From Sipunculus nudus (lineage: Eukaryota; Annelida; Sipuncula; Golfingiida; Sipunculidae), in the NCBI GenBank assembly GCA_026874595.1, contig CM049306.1:52484019-52548018 (forward strand): a stretch of 64,000 nt of DNA. Reading direction: 5' to 3'. A program made the position numbers and the translations under genes. Below, piece by piece: positions 24,945 through 38,700 of this stretch (position 1 is the first letter of the stretch; every line of letters starts with the position of its first letter). Under the pieces are notes generated by a model that saw only the letters and a list, made by a program, of their open reading frames with translations, was not told the origin of the DNA and searched no databases.

Positions 24945-25589
24945 TTCATGTATATTATCATTAGAAAAGCTAAAATGAAACTCAGTAAATTATAGAATAA
25001 TGGACATGAGCTAAACCATTTAATGATGCACCAAGGGAACAAATAAGTGTTTTATAAAAGTAACATTTCATAAACAAATAATGTGTAATTAAAGGTAATT
25101 AAGTTTTCAAAAGTTAAATATATGGCAATATGAGTTAAAAATTAATCCCAGAAAAGTTTGACCAATATATCCCTAATTTTAATACTAAGTTAACAGTGTT
25201 ATTCACACCTAGGCCCCGCAAACTTTTAGAGATATGAATGAAATGCTACAAAGTATTAATATCTTCTTAAATCTTGTCAGTTAACACTTACATTAGATCC
25301 TAATATTTTATCACATTTGAATATTACGATTAAATTCCTGAAATTTTTTTCTTAAAAAAAATCAAAATTGTCAAAGTCTCATCAAAAAGAATTTATTTAA
25401 CATTAAAATTATAAGGTTCATCTTGTTTATTGGACCTGTGTATTGAAGGGGTGGATGGGGGGAGGGGTCTCCGTTATAACTGCTCGTTGCTTATTAATTT
25501 TAAGATTCGTCTAGTTCATAGTACAGGTCTGTCAACAGAATGGGGTGGGGGGGGGGGGGGGAGAAAAAGGCTCCCTGTGGTATGGTATT

Positions 25590-26440
25590 AACTGCAGACA
25601 GCCTGATCAAGCTCAACTCAGTAGAGGGATGGCTTGCCTTAGTGATGGGATTGCATAACATTATGCCAACAGCCTGGGGAGCATAGAGAGCTGCACTGAG
25701 TGACCTACAGTGACCAAAGTGGACTGCTTGACAATGTAAGGGAATACAACAAGAGCCTCCAAAAAAATTCAATAACTAGCCTAATTTTGCAGCTTTTATT
25801 TTCTAATATAAGTTTTAAACAGATTAATTCCTTATTTGCACATGCTGTAAAAAATAAATCCACAGTACTTACAGGAAAAATATGTGCTGTGGCCAAATTT
25901 GGGCAAATTTAAGGTACCAATTTTTTTATTTTTGCTAATATTTTAAAAATTTAAAAGATTTAGATTTAATTTGGGTATACAATTCAATTTTGATTAATTA
26001 AAGTGATATTACTGGAAAAAAAAGTCCTTAGCTTTAACATGTTTTGTGTTAAGTGATCAAATATCTTTCCTGATTTTTTACAAAATGCATTACATTTTAA
26101 ATTATATAATACAGACCTTATTTCTTGCATGTACATAGGAACTATATATAGAGGAATATTTATGGTAAATATGAGGAAAAACAGATGTGTGGTTTTGATA
26201 TTAGGCAGTCCTGAACTGTGAAAATAGGTTTTCAATAAAAAATTGAGGTTTTTTCTTAATTTCTCAAAGGCACAAAGTCGCGAAGACCCAGTTTTCGGCT
26301 TGGTAGGAGATCTTGGGACATCTAACATTATTCCAAATTTTTGATTCCTTGGTCTTATGCTTTCAAAATGTGCCATATCTATGGACGGACGGACAGACGA
26401 CGGACAATGGACCACGACCTATAGTCAGCTGAGCTAAAAA
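25590..26440 (-). mobile_element. Family A (beta) fragment, reverse orientation
   Basis: The 5' end (GTCAGCTGAGCT on the + strand near 26426-26437) and the GACGGACGGACAG microsatellite are present. The beta unit follows down to about 25640, where it matches 8090-8160 in reverse (GCATAGAGAGCTGCACTGA). No 3' hairpin was found. A poly-G run lies at 25545-25561. Sequence from 24945 to 25590 is otherwise unremarkable. Confidence 0.6.
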
Positions 26441-26444
26441 TGAG

Positions 26445-27916
26445 CAACAGTAAAATTTTACCACAAATCAGTAGAATAATTTTTTATGGCTTAAAACAGA
26501 CTGAATTATATGAAGCCTAGTCATTTTTTATTGGTTCACAGTTCTGTTGCAAAAGGATATGTCTTTGGTGACTGTTACATTTCATAACTGTACAGACCAC
26601 ACCTCTTAACTATAAGTAAACTTTCCCATTAATAAGCTACCCCTATAGGGTAAAGTAGGCTGTCTTGAGGCAAGATTCAAACACTTCACTTACAGTATCT
26701 ATGGTGCCTGAATGATGTAGAAGTGGGCCCAGCAGCCCATGTCTAGAGAGCATTTAGTAAAGTAATTTTGACGTACCAAGGGGCTAAATATTAATCGACA
26801 TAAGGTGAAAAAAAACAATAGCCACCACAATTGTTTATATAATCCCTGATTATAGACTGGCAGTATATGTTTGGCTTAGTAAAAACAACCATGCCAAATT
26901 TGGACAGATCTTTCAGCCATCTGGTGAATTAAAACTTAAATTCCTGTGTTGTTTTATATTATCTGTGCATAAAAAAATCCTTCAACTGAATGTGCATATG
27001 CATCTATATATCCGAGAGATCAAATGGAGGGAATAAAATGCATAAAAAAATATATAGCATTCAAATTCAGAATTTTGAGTAAATTCGATCATTCAGTAAT
27101 TTTAGTCAATATTCATAGACCCATCGCCTCAGTATATTTTTTTTCACATACACTCCTCTTCAATATATAGAGAGTGAATATATTTTAATCATTCATTTGT
27201 TGTGAAAAATAAACAAGTCTCCATTGGCTTTTGTGGTTACTTTTAAAGACAGCTATTCACGGTCAACACCTGCTTGATCTGTAGAAATAAGGTGATTTTT
27301 GGCTTTCTCTTGGTACATAATAATGAACTGAACAAAATTTCTGCTTGGAAAATTTCTTATAACGCCCCCGGGATTGATGTATAAGCTTGTTTAGCTGCCA
27401 GTAAACAATGTACATGCTCCAATGTTGACAAACAGGAAAACCAAGTAATTGAATTTAGTGGTGAAAAGTTTTTGTGAAAATTTATGTTTATAACTTGTAA
27501 AATATCATTATATTTTAAAAGTAATTCTCATGGGAAAATAATTGTTAAAATGTTCAAGTTGTATGTCAAAATTTTACTGGCTTCATAGCCTACAAGGGAA
27601 GGCCTTGCAAAAACAGTTCACTTCAAGCATAAATCTGGTGTGAAAAGCATAAATATTGGTGCTGGTTGTTACATATACCTTCAATACAAACCTATCACAG
27701 TATGCGTAAATTTTCCAGCCGTGTGATGAAAGCTCCTCAGACAGTAAGTTGCTACAGTAAAAGAACAATTAAGGCGTCTTCAGAGAAGAAACCTCCAAAT
27801 AATATATTCAATCAATTATCTTTATGAGGAATAAATCATTTAAGGGTGAATATTCTGTCAGCAACATATAAATAAATACTTTTTTTAGAAACTTTTCCAA
27901 ACTTCAATATATACAA
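26445..27916. other. No feature recognised
   Basis: AT-rich sequence with no convincing open frame, exon or repeat. Confidence 0.5.
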
Positions 27917-28230
27917 CTAGAAATTAGCACTCAGAGAGTGCAGACCTCCACCAAGGGCAGCTCATTACTCCCATATGGCACCATCAGAAATGCAGCATTT
28001 TTCTTTTTCCTGGAAAGTTCCTGGATCCAGATGGTGATTCAAATAACTACCAATATTTATTCAATTGTTCCTTGTATCATTGCAGAATTATCCTGAAAAT
28101 TTCATCGAAATTTGTTCATGATTTTTTCAGTAATGTTGCTAACATAACCCCTGCTACTAAAATGGCTGAGGTAAAAATAATCTTTTGTGAGCACATTTAT
28201 TTTGCACAACTGTGATGCTGTGAAAGCAGA
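27917..28230 (-). mobile_element. Candidate family G Helentron-like 3' end
   Basis: On the - strand: CCTTGGTGGAGGTCTGC, hairpin GCACTCTCTGAGTGC, TAATTT then CTAG/TT at 27917. This is the same grammar as families A-F. The 5' partner (GCAGACCTCCACC mirrored at the high-coordinate end) was not found, so the upper boundary is arbitrary. Confidence 0.4.
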
Positions 28231-28435
28231 TAATGAAATTCACAGACTTCATGGCACAGTTGCTATGGTAATGGTATCATAAAAACAGATTTAACACTAA
28301 TTTCATGCCAAGAATATCAAGCTCCTGATTGCTTGATTTTCCTCCAGTCTTGTGAATTTTGTTTCTTTGTGGTAATATATTTATATATATATATATATTT
28401 ATTAAATGTATTTATAAGAAGTTACCATCTCCTTA

Positions 28436-28645
28436 GGTCCATGGGGAAGAGCAAAATTAAGGTTCAATGTCAGGAGACTGTTAGTCTGAAAGGAGATCTG
28501 AAGTAGTAAGATTTTTTAATGGCCAGCCCCCATCTATAGGTTGAGTGCACTGTAGGCTAAATATTGTCCCTGGCTCTCATGTATCACTCACAAACAAGTG
28601 CGCCTTTTGGGAGTTCCTTGGAGCTATGACCCAGCAATGGGGATG
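28436..28645 (+). repeat. SINE-like interspersed repeat copy 1
   Basis: Shares the block GTATCACTCAC...AAGTG.G.CTTTKGG.GTTCCTT...TATGACCC (28581-28640) with 31074-31125. The upstream part is more diverged. Boundaries are approximate. Confidence 0.4.
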
Positions 28646-28999
28646 ATTACAAACCCAGGAAATGCAGGTGCTATATATATATGCCAAACCAACTGATGCC
28701 AGGAGAATGTTGAGCTAAAACCTGTCACATAGTCAGAACAGAATGGAATTCTGCTTGTGCTGATAGTAATAAGATTAGTAAGCATAAAAAAGTTCCTTCC
28801 TCCAAAAATGTTTCAAATTTAATTAAAAAATAATAATTTGCTACTGAAATTTACTGGTGATTGTCTTGCACTGATATATAGAAGGTCTGAACATTATATC
28901 AATTTCTGCCAGAAAATTCGCCCTGTGGCATTGCTCCAAGTGTCTCACACCTATGACAGTATGTAATGTTTATGCCTTTGGGATGTACACAACTTGTAA

Positions 29000-30900
29000 A
29001 CAGCTCTACCTGTGGAATGTCAGGTATTCTCTTTCAATAAGGACAGAGGAACAGAAGATAAGTTGACACTTGTTTACCTGATGATTTGGGTGGCTGTGGA
29101 CCCCCCGTGCTACAGGTACACCTTGACATACAAGTGCACACGAGTGTTGACCTTTTAGATTAGTGCTGGGATTTCACCTATTGTCGGTTTTTGAAAACCC
29201 AACTTGAAATGTTTATGTTGACCAAGATTAGAGTTAAGCTGGACAGTTTATCAATAAATATGCTACTTTCTGGTCTCTACCAAGACCTTCAGATGGGATT
29301 GTTAGACAGCTAAAGTACAGGGTACCCTTACCTCATGGGTGTCCCTTGATAGAGGGTACTTCCACAAAAAAATGAATCGGGGAAATTTCTATTACAGGCA
29401 AAAGTCCCCCCCCCCCCCAAAAAAAAATGTCTCGAGTCATTTAATGGAAGGTTTATACAAGGGTTACCAGCATTTCATGGAATTAATACTCCCTGATTTT
29501 TGCTGGAGCTTTCCATGCTGAACTTTTTGGTGACACATTTATTTTATTACACATTTTTAACATCGTCACAGTGAACAGTTACTGCAGGGACTAATTAGAA
29601 ACTGAGACTCTTGTATGTTTTGTAAGCAAGCACACTAGTTTGTGCTTATAAGAATACACACATGCAATTGCCTCCTTTTTTCTCTTACAGCCACTCGAAG
29701 TCACTAAAATCAATCATTAAATTTGTTTTGTTTCAGAAAATTTTTGAGACTGATCACTGTCCCTTTTTTTGCGAATATTAAACTTTGAGACTTTTTTTCT
29801 AATTCCCCAAAGTTTTTTCACAGATTTTCATTCAAAGATAGCTGGTAACTCTGCCCCTGTATTATATGTTTACAAGGAACATCTGTCATGTTCTCCTTGC
29901 AGGCACAACAATTAAAATGAATTTTCCTGGATATATACTTTTGTGGATCTGTAGCCTCACTTGTTTGATGGTTTTGTATATTTACCAATGATACTTTCTT
30001 TTTTATATAATAGGCTTTGTTTGCATCTCATGAATTGTGAAAAAGTAATGCAAAACAGGTCATATTTATATATAATATGTATGGGGCACTCCTCAGCCAG
30101 AGATCATTTCTACACAAAACATGCAAACATCTTCCTATTGGGCACTGTGGAATAGTCGGAACTACTTGTCTTAACGTCAAACTTTAAAATAAAAATTTGC
30201 TACATTACATTGAACATGCACATGCTTACAAAAGATTACTTATTCTGTGAAGTCCTTATAAAAAACAAGATTGTACTATCAATATCTGCATACCATTATA
30301 TATATTTGGTCTGTTTGAAGGATATCACATTAAGTTAAGGATAGATTTCATTTAGAGGAATAGTAGATTGATTTTTTAAACTTATCCAGACTTAGTAGAA
30401 AGCAATGGTTAATGAATTTGGTTACAAATCCAGACCCTAATGAAGAATAGCTTATCTTCTTAACTTTAAACCTTCACATACTAGTCAATTATGACTCTTA
30501 ATATACTCAGGTTTTTCATTCAGGCAAAATTTGTTTCCCTGGAAATAAAAAAAACAACAATCTATTAATTTTGAAATATATTTTAACAGCATATATCTTG
30601 CAATGACAAAGTATAACACTATCTTACCATATCACAACTGGCCTTCAGTACTAACAAATATGGCATTATTCTAGTAAGTACCGGGGTGTATAGCAATTAA
30701 TATGCTACCCCACACTGTGAAACATCTACAGGTAAATAGCAACTATAATGCTACCTTATAAGATGAAATATTCATAAAGCATTTTCTGCTACATATTCTA
30801 TAAAACATGGTACCAGTGGTCACTAGAAATTCTGAATAATTCATGGATTTTCAACTTCATGGGTTATTTATTAAAGATAAAAACATTTTAAACTTTGGTT
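29000..30900. other. No gene recognised
   Basis: Mostly unique AT-rich sequence. There is a C/A homopolymer patch at 29407-29428. Small open frames lack any recognisable similarity. Confidence 0.5.
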
Positions 30901-30934
30901 TGAAAGTTCAAGTGCATATTTCACTGGCTTTTGT

Positions 30935-31140
30935 GGGCTAGGGGTACAGCACTGGTCTCACAGCCAGGGAATAGCAAATTTGAACCTCAACCATGAATTA
31001 GTGAGATTTTTAAGGTCATCCTTAAGTAAAAGCTCTCTGCAGGCTTGAAGGGCAGGTCATGCCCCACTGCAGTGTATCACTCACTCACAAGTGTGACTTT
31101 GGGGGTTCCTTTGTGTTATGACCCAAAATGGGAATTCTTT
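30935..31140 (+). repeat. SINE-like interspersed repeat copy 2, tRNA-like head
   Basis: The head GTGGGCTAGGGGTACAGCAC then TGGTCTCACAGCC and AATTTGAACCT resembles a degenerate tRNA with A- and B-box promoter elements. The tail shares the GTATCACTCAC block with the copy near 28.5 kb. It is too degenerate to be a working tRNA gene. Confidence 0.45.
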
Positions 31141-33014
31141 TTTTAAATACTCTGCTGTTCTGCTGATTTGAGTTTGTGTAAACCAAAGAATGAACAATCC
31201 AATAAAGTGCCTTTGCAGGTAACACAATATAAGCTCATACAAGTTTCTGAAAACTTTGCAACCAAGGATTATAAGTTACAGTAGTGGAATGTGAAAATCT
31301 CCTGAATCATACTATGGTAAAAACAGGTCTGCACAGGTGAACGTACTTTGTTTTTTTCCTCTGTCACAAACAGTAATGTATGTTTAAATTAACATATGAG
31401 GGGAGAAAGCACTTGATTTATTTGCACATCTCTCAGGTAATTTACAAAAGAAAGTGTATCTGTTCCACACAGGTGTTTACAGAAGTAAGTTTTAGTGCAC
31501 ATTGAAATGACTGAAGGTGTGAAACTTGACTGCATAGGAGAGAGTGAACTTTGTTCACACCAAATAGTGACCTGTGTGCTATAGAAAATTTGATTTATGC
31601 CATGGTTTCTAGTGCTACCTTATTATTGTGAAGTCACTCTTAACACTTTGTATAAATGCCCTGCAGTCACATGTGTACAGCATGGTTTAACCATCTGACA
31701 ACAAGGTCTTTAAATAAGTGTTAACTGTGATATAAAATGCCTGCGGTACTACACAGTGCTACATGGCAACTACCAGGGCACAAAGATTTAAATAAAAATC
31801 TGCACAAGAAAAACTCAATAAACTTTTGTTTATTTAAATTATTATCAGTTTAAAATCTTTGCTTATTAAAGGATATCATTAAAATTCTTTCTGAGAATTA
31901 CCTTTTAACTCCTTTTCCAAACAGAGATTAGTATAATTAATTGTAGACTTGTAAAAAAAAACATCACATTAAGCATGTCAGTAACAGAACAGTTACTTCA
32001 AGGAAAGCCTCAAAAAAAGCATTTTATACAATAAGTAAATGTGTTTTTGATTAATTATCAAAATGTCACACCAAGCAAAATGCATGTCCCTGAAGTACAT
32101 AATTATATAATTACTTCATCCAAAAAGACCAAAGTAGAAATTTCCATAACAATAGCATGGAATCCAGTCCTGGGTGGATCTCTTGTTTGGCTGAATGAAA
32201 GAGACCACTGAAATGAGCATTGTCATTGCAGGTGTTGAGTAACATTAATCAGTGTACAGGCATTATAACGGGAGTAAGGTACTTTACAATCAGAGCCTGA
32301 CATCTTGTTTTAATAGGTCAGTGCCAAAACACAGGCTTTTCTGTAGACACGACCAACCGTAAACTACACAAAACACTTTCTTTAAAGCCTGATTTAATTT
32401 TTTCATCTTGTAATGTTATCTCACCTGTGCATTTAAATAAAAGTTAGTACCTGTGCAATTTACATGTGTACAACTCTTATGTACACACTGGGCATCAGGT
32501 GATGCAGTAATTAATGACACCAGGTATGCACATCAGTGAGTCTGTTAATTTATTACCCTTGAAGTTTTTTCAGGCTATCTGGTTACACATTAGCAGTAGC
32601 TTCTATTGGCCTTATCATGTTATATTCCCGTAAATTATACCTGTGTGTTTATCAAGTAATCATAAAGCAGACTGAAACATAAATAATAAGTCATTTTTGT
32701 TGTGCTGTAATATTTTACAATTTTGCACTGCATACTGAGATGCTGTCACTGTGGTTACAATATCATTTGTATTAGTTTGTGTCCTTTACCAGCTTTGATC
32801 ACCTGGATTTACCTTTAGGAAATTTTTGTCCACACCATTTGGTATGTTTTATACCTTTTCAAGAAAAATAAATGCTGAAGTTTATTAAATAAAAACACAG
32901 AAATTTACTGACATATGAGGTGGAATAACTATTTTGTACGGTATGTTAACATAAAAACAGATCTGACATCATATGAATATATGAAATCAACCCCACATGG
33001 CAACACTCAAAAGA
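31141..33014. other. No gene recognised
   Basis: Unique AT-rich intergenic sequence between the SINE-like copy and the 56-bp array. I see no exon or repeat family here. Confidence 0.5.
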
Positions 33015-33440
33015 AGCTTAATATAATCGGAACCGATTTATTGTAAACCCACATAATAATGTCCAACATAAGCCTGATATAATCTGTATTTATTTATTGT
33101 CACTCCATGTAGTAACATCCAACTCAAGCCTGGTATAATCTGAATCTATTTACTGTTTCTCCAAATAGTAATGGCCAACACAAGCTCGATATAATCTGAA
33201 TTTATTTCCTGTCACTACACATGGTAACATCCAACACAAGCCTGACATTATCTGAATCTATTAACTGTCACTCCAATTACATCCAACACAAGCTTGATTT
33301 ACTCTTAATCTATCTGCTGTCACTCTACATAGTAATGTCCAACACAAGCTTGATATAATCTGAATCTATTTATTGTCACTCCACATGGTACAGTCCAAAG
33401 TAGGTCTGATATTAACAGAATCTATATGGTGTCACTTCAC
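33015..33440. repeat. Tandem array, ~56-bp unit, ~8 copies
   Basis: The phrase AAGCYTGATATAATCTGAAT, followed by CTATTTATTGTCACTCCACA and TAGTAATGTCCAACAC, recurs near 33015, 33071, 33126, 33183, 33239, 33291, 33347 and 33403. Units are diverged. The array lies in otherwise unique sequence beyond the WDR54 3' end. Confidence 0.88.
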
Positions 33441-35264
33441 GTATCTTTGTTAATTAATCTTGGGAAGTGATCTTTATTCACCTCAATATTAGGATGGAAT
33501 AACAAAAAGTGCATCATTACACAGGACAGATAAGCTGTAGATATGAACACTACCAATTACAAATATATAGATATTTATAATAAATGAGATCAAAGAACCC
33601 TTGTCCATCAGTGCTAGGTATAAACACTGGCACAGATTATAATCTATTAAATCTGTCCTGATAAGTGTGTTGCATTTGTGGGTTTTTGAGACTCACAACG
33701 GCAAACTGAGATAGCCACAGTAACACAGAAATAATACCAGAGATTGCTGTCCATAAATTGTAGCTGATAGTTGAAAATGTCCACTTAGTGTGCTAGTGTA
33801 TGCACAAAATGGACCATGACTAAGTGCTTGATCCTGTAAAACCGAATGATAACCATTTGACAACACAAACTACAAATCGTGTGTTGGTTACTGACATAAG
33901 CATCACAGTACAACATGTATGATAAGTACCCTGATCACAGACAAGAACATCAGTGCATACATTTTAATCAAATCTACATATTTATGAGTCTCTTAATATG
34001 TGTTGTTTTATTATTTCAAAGGCACAAGAAAGGCAAATTGTGCATTATCTATACTGGTCCCTAAGTCCATGAAAAACATATTGCAATCTCCAACAGATAT
34101 AAATAACCAACCTTTCTTAAGTATATAATGATATACAGTCCTATACACCATGCATATAAAGGAAATATTGTGATTCATACTGTGATCAGTTTCAAAGCAA
34201 CGATCATATACCAAACTAAGTTCACACCAGAGATTTCTCTCAAACACATAAATGTATATAATCTTCCCAAGAAAATGAATGGAATTTAAAGACATTTTAA
34301 ACTATCCTGAAAAATCAATAAGACACTCAGCAATACACCTTTCCCAATAAAATGGCAAATGCTGGTGGTGAATACTGACAGTTAATTTCATAAAAAATAA
34401 TGGTAATATTTTGTCATACCAGTACCTCATATTTCATACACTGGTAATAACCAACCTTATTTTTTGCGACAAGCCTTTTTCACTCACACGGGTCCTGCCT
34501 GAACCTCTGATTTATATCGGTTTATGCAATCCTGATACAAATAAAAATGTGTATATTTAGAAAACTATGTGCAATGCACATGCTTTCAAAAGATGTATTA
34601 CGGTAACTGACATTTGCCTTAACAGCTGATAATCTTGAATGTACTGCATATATGCAGGGTTCTTCCAGATTCTCAAGTTTTCTCTCTATTTATGTGTGTA
34701 AAGACTAAGAATTACTATACAAGCAATCATCATAATACAAATTCTCCCTTACATCATTAATGTGTTCAAAATACAAAACATAAATCATATAACAAACAGA
34801 TACTTGTTAAATAATGATAAATAACCAGGACGGTAAAATACATGAAGAAGAGTACAATTCTGAGATTATGTATCAGAAAGAAATAAAATTCCACATGGTA
34901 TCAACAATAACTTACAACTGAAGTCACCATCATTTTAAACAAGTCCTCACAGTGTTTTGGACCATCTTCAAAGATCACATTATTTACGTACACACACTTT
35001 GTACACTCATGATACAAAGAAATAAATATAAAGTAACTTCCTAATGTCTCATACCTTTGACTTCCATCAATGTCCTGGTAGAAACATAAAATGGTTTCCT
35101 TCAAATCTTCTGGTGTAATTTTTTTAATCTTCCTGCTGACAAAACCTTCCCGTAAATTAACTCAGTTTTTAATATTTAATTCTTTTTTAAATTTTAATTG
35201 AATTTAAGCATCAAGAGCCTTATCTGAGATGGCTCCCCATCCATTTGCAGGATAGATCCATTTT

Positions 35265-35307
<43 letters not shown>

Positions 35308-35631
35308 TTTCATATACAGGAAAATATATCAAAATTATATCAGATACTGATTTGATAAAAGCAGGTTTTCCCGATAATCATTTAACTAGTCTGCAAAAAC
35401 CTCAAGCTTATCACTTTGACACAGGCATGGGTTTCGACTGAGTTGACACAACAGATTTTCTTTGATGTAAGGCCACTGGCCAGTTCCATGAGGGAAAGAG
35501 AGAATATTTATGAATATTCATGAGGTTGAACCAGACACTGCTTGAGAGCTGTTGCAGAAACAGAGTATTTGCTTTCTTAACAATGTACGATGAATGCACT
35601 ACCACATTACAGGACAATCTATGAGTGTTTT
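33441..35631. other. Sequence downstream of the WDR54 stop; 3' UTR somewhere in the upper part
   Basis: The WDR54 3' UTR must start at 35631 and extend to lower coordinates. No canonical AATAAA was found on the - strand within the first few hundred bases (ATTAAA near 35169-35180 is possible). A (TG)n microsatellite is included. Open frames at 34.0-35.1 kb are not recognised. Confidence 0.4.
35266..35304. repeat. (TG)n microsatellite, ~19 units
   Basis: An uninterrupted TG run about 330 bp beyond the WDR54 stop codon. Confidence 0.95.
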
Positions 35632-35763
35632 TTAACTGCTGCTGTATCGGTGAAGTTCATTGCTGTCATAACCAGTCGTGCAGAAAGAGGTGCCATCTGC
35701 ACTGGTGAATTGTGCTCCTTGCAGCTGCAGATCCGTGACAGATTCAGAGAACTTGTGTTCCAG
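35632..35763 (-). CDS. WDR54: WDR54 last coding exon 9 (residues 279-321 and stop)
   Basis: 132 bp, acceptor GTTGTAG, stop TAA at 35634-35632. It encodes LEHKFSESVTDLQLQGAQF and ends GYDSNELHRYSSS, matching the human VEH...VADTQLCGARF...GYDLAEIRRFSSV end. A + strand open frame over the same bases is a shadow of this exon. Confidence 0.92.
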   Translation of the reverse strand: MEHKFSESVTDLQLQGAQFTSADGTSFCTTGYDSNELHRYSSS

Positions 35764-38700
35764 CTACAACAGAGAACAGGGCAATGGAGCTAGCTTACAG
35801 ATAAGTTTACATAGTTCACTTATTTTTAACAAAACCTCATGATTGGTTAGATAGGTATAACACACAAGTTGTAAACTTAAACAGTCATTTCTTCATAGAT
35901 GATGATATGTTAGCATTTATGCACTTTAGTACACAAAACTAGTACACTCATATACTCTACTTTTTATTAAATTACTTGATACTTTTTTTAGATTTTACAT
36001 TAAGAATACATACCACCATAAGTCTATAAGAAATGTAATAAAATCTACTTCCAGGTGTAATTACAATGCAGGTGATATTAATAATGGGTCCAGGTAATAT
36101 GAAAAATAATTCAGACTTAAAGATATCTGCTCCCTTTTCATTTAACATGTATTAGTCTTCTAATTGGTCAGTCTTCATAATGTATTTGAATTTCCTTCCA
36201 TCTCAGGGTAACATGTTTATACCTTTATAATAATACTCAGTGCAGATTCAGAGGCTGTAATACTCAAATAGTTGACTCATTTCCCACCAGGGGTCATTAC
36301 TAGTACAATAATTTGTCCACTTAGATAAAAATTTGGTGACAATAACTGACTGTAATGTTCAACACACAAACACACACTTAAACACACATAAACAGCTGTG
36401 TATAAGGCCAAAATCACTTCCTCTTTAGAAATTAATCTTTATCTGTGCTCTTTTATTTGAAAGAAAGCAATAGATAAACATTATTCTTTTAATGGCTTAT
36501 TATCATGAAGTGGATTTTTTTAAAAATCCTGTGTGTAGCTGTTGAAATATATATATGTCAAGGTTCATTTAATGGTTAAGACCACAATATAATGACATTG
36601 GCATCAAATACAATTAATGCTCCAAGGAGAAGTTAGGACAGAGAATGTAGCAGACAGGTAATGACCTCTGCTGGAAGTTGCCAGTACTATACTTACTGTT
36701 GTGTGATTGTTTTGTATAATCCTCCATACATGAACAAAAGTGTCTTCTCCTGCTGACAGCAACTGTAACAGTCACAAATATATAGTCACTAATACAACAA
36801 GCAAACAACATTATTAATATAATGACCTGAGTTTCAATTATACAGCAAGGATAAGGGAATCCAGAATGCAAGGGATGACCTGTTATACTGAAATCTCATT
36901 TGTAAAATTATTAATCCCATTTTGAGGGTTTGTAATATTTTGAAATGTTCACCTTTCCAATAGAAAGGCATAAATCTAGTTTTGATTTTTCGCAGGAAAA
37001 TTTGCCTTTCCGCTATAGATGCATCCTATCATCATATCTGATTTTCAATCGATCACTTCTGTTTTAATATTTTTTGCAAAAGTGTTAAAGTGTGTTTTTA
37101 TGGAGCAGCATCCAAATGGGACACCCGGCAATCTTTTTTGTTATGTAAGCTGTTACTGAATATAGGCCGGTGCAGTATAACAAATTGGCCAATAACGTAA
37201 TTCCTTACAAATCAAGATTGGGACTGGTGTTTAGACTGAAACTCTGCTCTATTATGGCTCTGCCGCTCTGCAAATTCTGGAGCTTTATGATTTCATCAGC
37301 GCTGCAAAGCTATAATAGCGTGGACACCAGTGTAGCTGGGGGTTTCCAAGTTTCCATACTATTTTCTTTTTGTGTATGTTTCATTATTTGGAATGTGGGG
37401 AACATCCGGGTGTTCACTACTCTTATTAAATAATAGGTCGAATTTTGCTCCCACCTTGTTCCTGCTCCATCAACCTCTTATGACATTAGGACTATTTTAT
37501 CATAGCCATGTATGCATTTCCAGAAAAACACATACCAGCCCAGCAAGGAGTCTCCAGAGCCAATGTTGTTACATTTGATTTGATTGACAGCTACACGGCC
37601 AAGCAACCGCCGTACATAGACCACAGGCTCAGACAGACAGGCCCGAAACCCTGCCAGCTTGAGCTGTGTGAACGTACCTGCCGGGGTATCCAGGCCAATC
37701 TTTCTGAGCCTGTTGTTACATTTATTTTTATTGACAGCTATCCTGTCCAGTAACCCACATTCACAGGACTCAGTGCCAGGTGGGTGTTGGAATTCTTTTC
37801 GTGAGCATAGGGGCATACAAGCTATTTAATAAGAGTAGGGGTTCACCTTTCCAACGGATTGGTACAAAATCAAAAGAGCCTTTCTGTGGTTATGTTTGCC
37901 TGTCTGAGACAGGCAGACAGGTGTTATTACAACCCCTAGTTAGTAATAATACAAATTTCCAATTTGCGAAGCCCCTGGGTAAAAAATGTTCACATCTTAC
38001 ATCCTGAAAAACAGCAAGTTTTTGGCTTTTCCTGCTAAACAGATTACAGGGCCTTCTATAACTCATTCTGTCAAAACCCTTACCAGCCCTGTGTCAGGAG
38101 CGACATCTATGGCGGTGATCCATCGAGCATGTGCAGTAGCCTCCGCCTGGATCTTTCCCGTACGAGCGTTGAACAGTCGTATGTGGCCTGATCCATAGGC
38201 TCCGATAACGATATCATTCCAGAGTCGAACTGAAGAGCAAGGGGAGCTGCAACAATGATAAATACAAATCAGCATGGCACATGTTCAGCTGTAAAAGCTT
38301 ACTTAAGTACATTTATTCACATGTTACAATCAGGTAATGCTCCATCTTCAAGGCAGGGTTATAATCATATATATGTCAGGGGTGCCGATTTTGACTTAGG
38401 AGCCAATGTTAAGTTAATGCAATATTAGTGATAACAAAGTCAAACAATAAATTTTTATGGTCCCAAAAAACACTGATGTACAATTCTTTTTTTCTAATAC
38501 TTTCGTAAAATAGAATTAAACATATTAACCAAATTGATAAACCGTCCAAAATGCTCATATCACTTCACTTTATGGAATTATTATAAAGTATTGCACATAT
38601 ATAAAATTCAACTTATTATATCATTCAGAATTATGTCATTTGTTGCATAACATTATGAAGTTAAATGGATGAATCATGGTGTTTTGTCTCAGATGCACAA

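Noticed and set aside
25984-26415. 143-codon - strand open frame
   Set aside because: Coincides with the reverse family A beta unit and its microsatellite.
30935-31000. Possible tRNA gene
   Set aside because: The B-box is degenerate and no complete cloverleaf can be folded; better explained as a SINE head.
35590-35793. 67-codon + strand open frame
   Set aside because: Antisense shadow of WDR54 exon 9.
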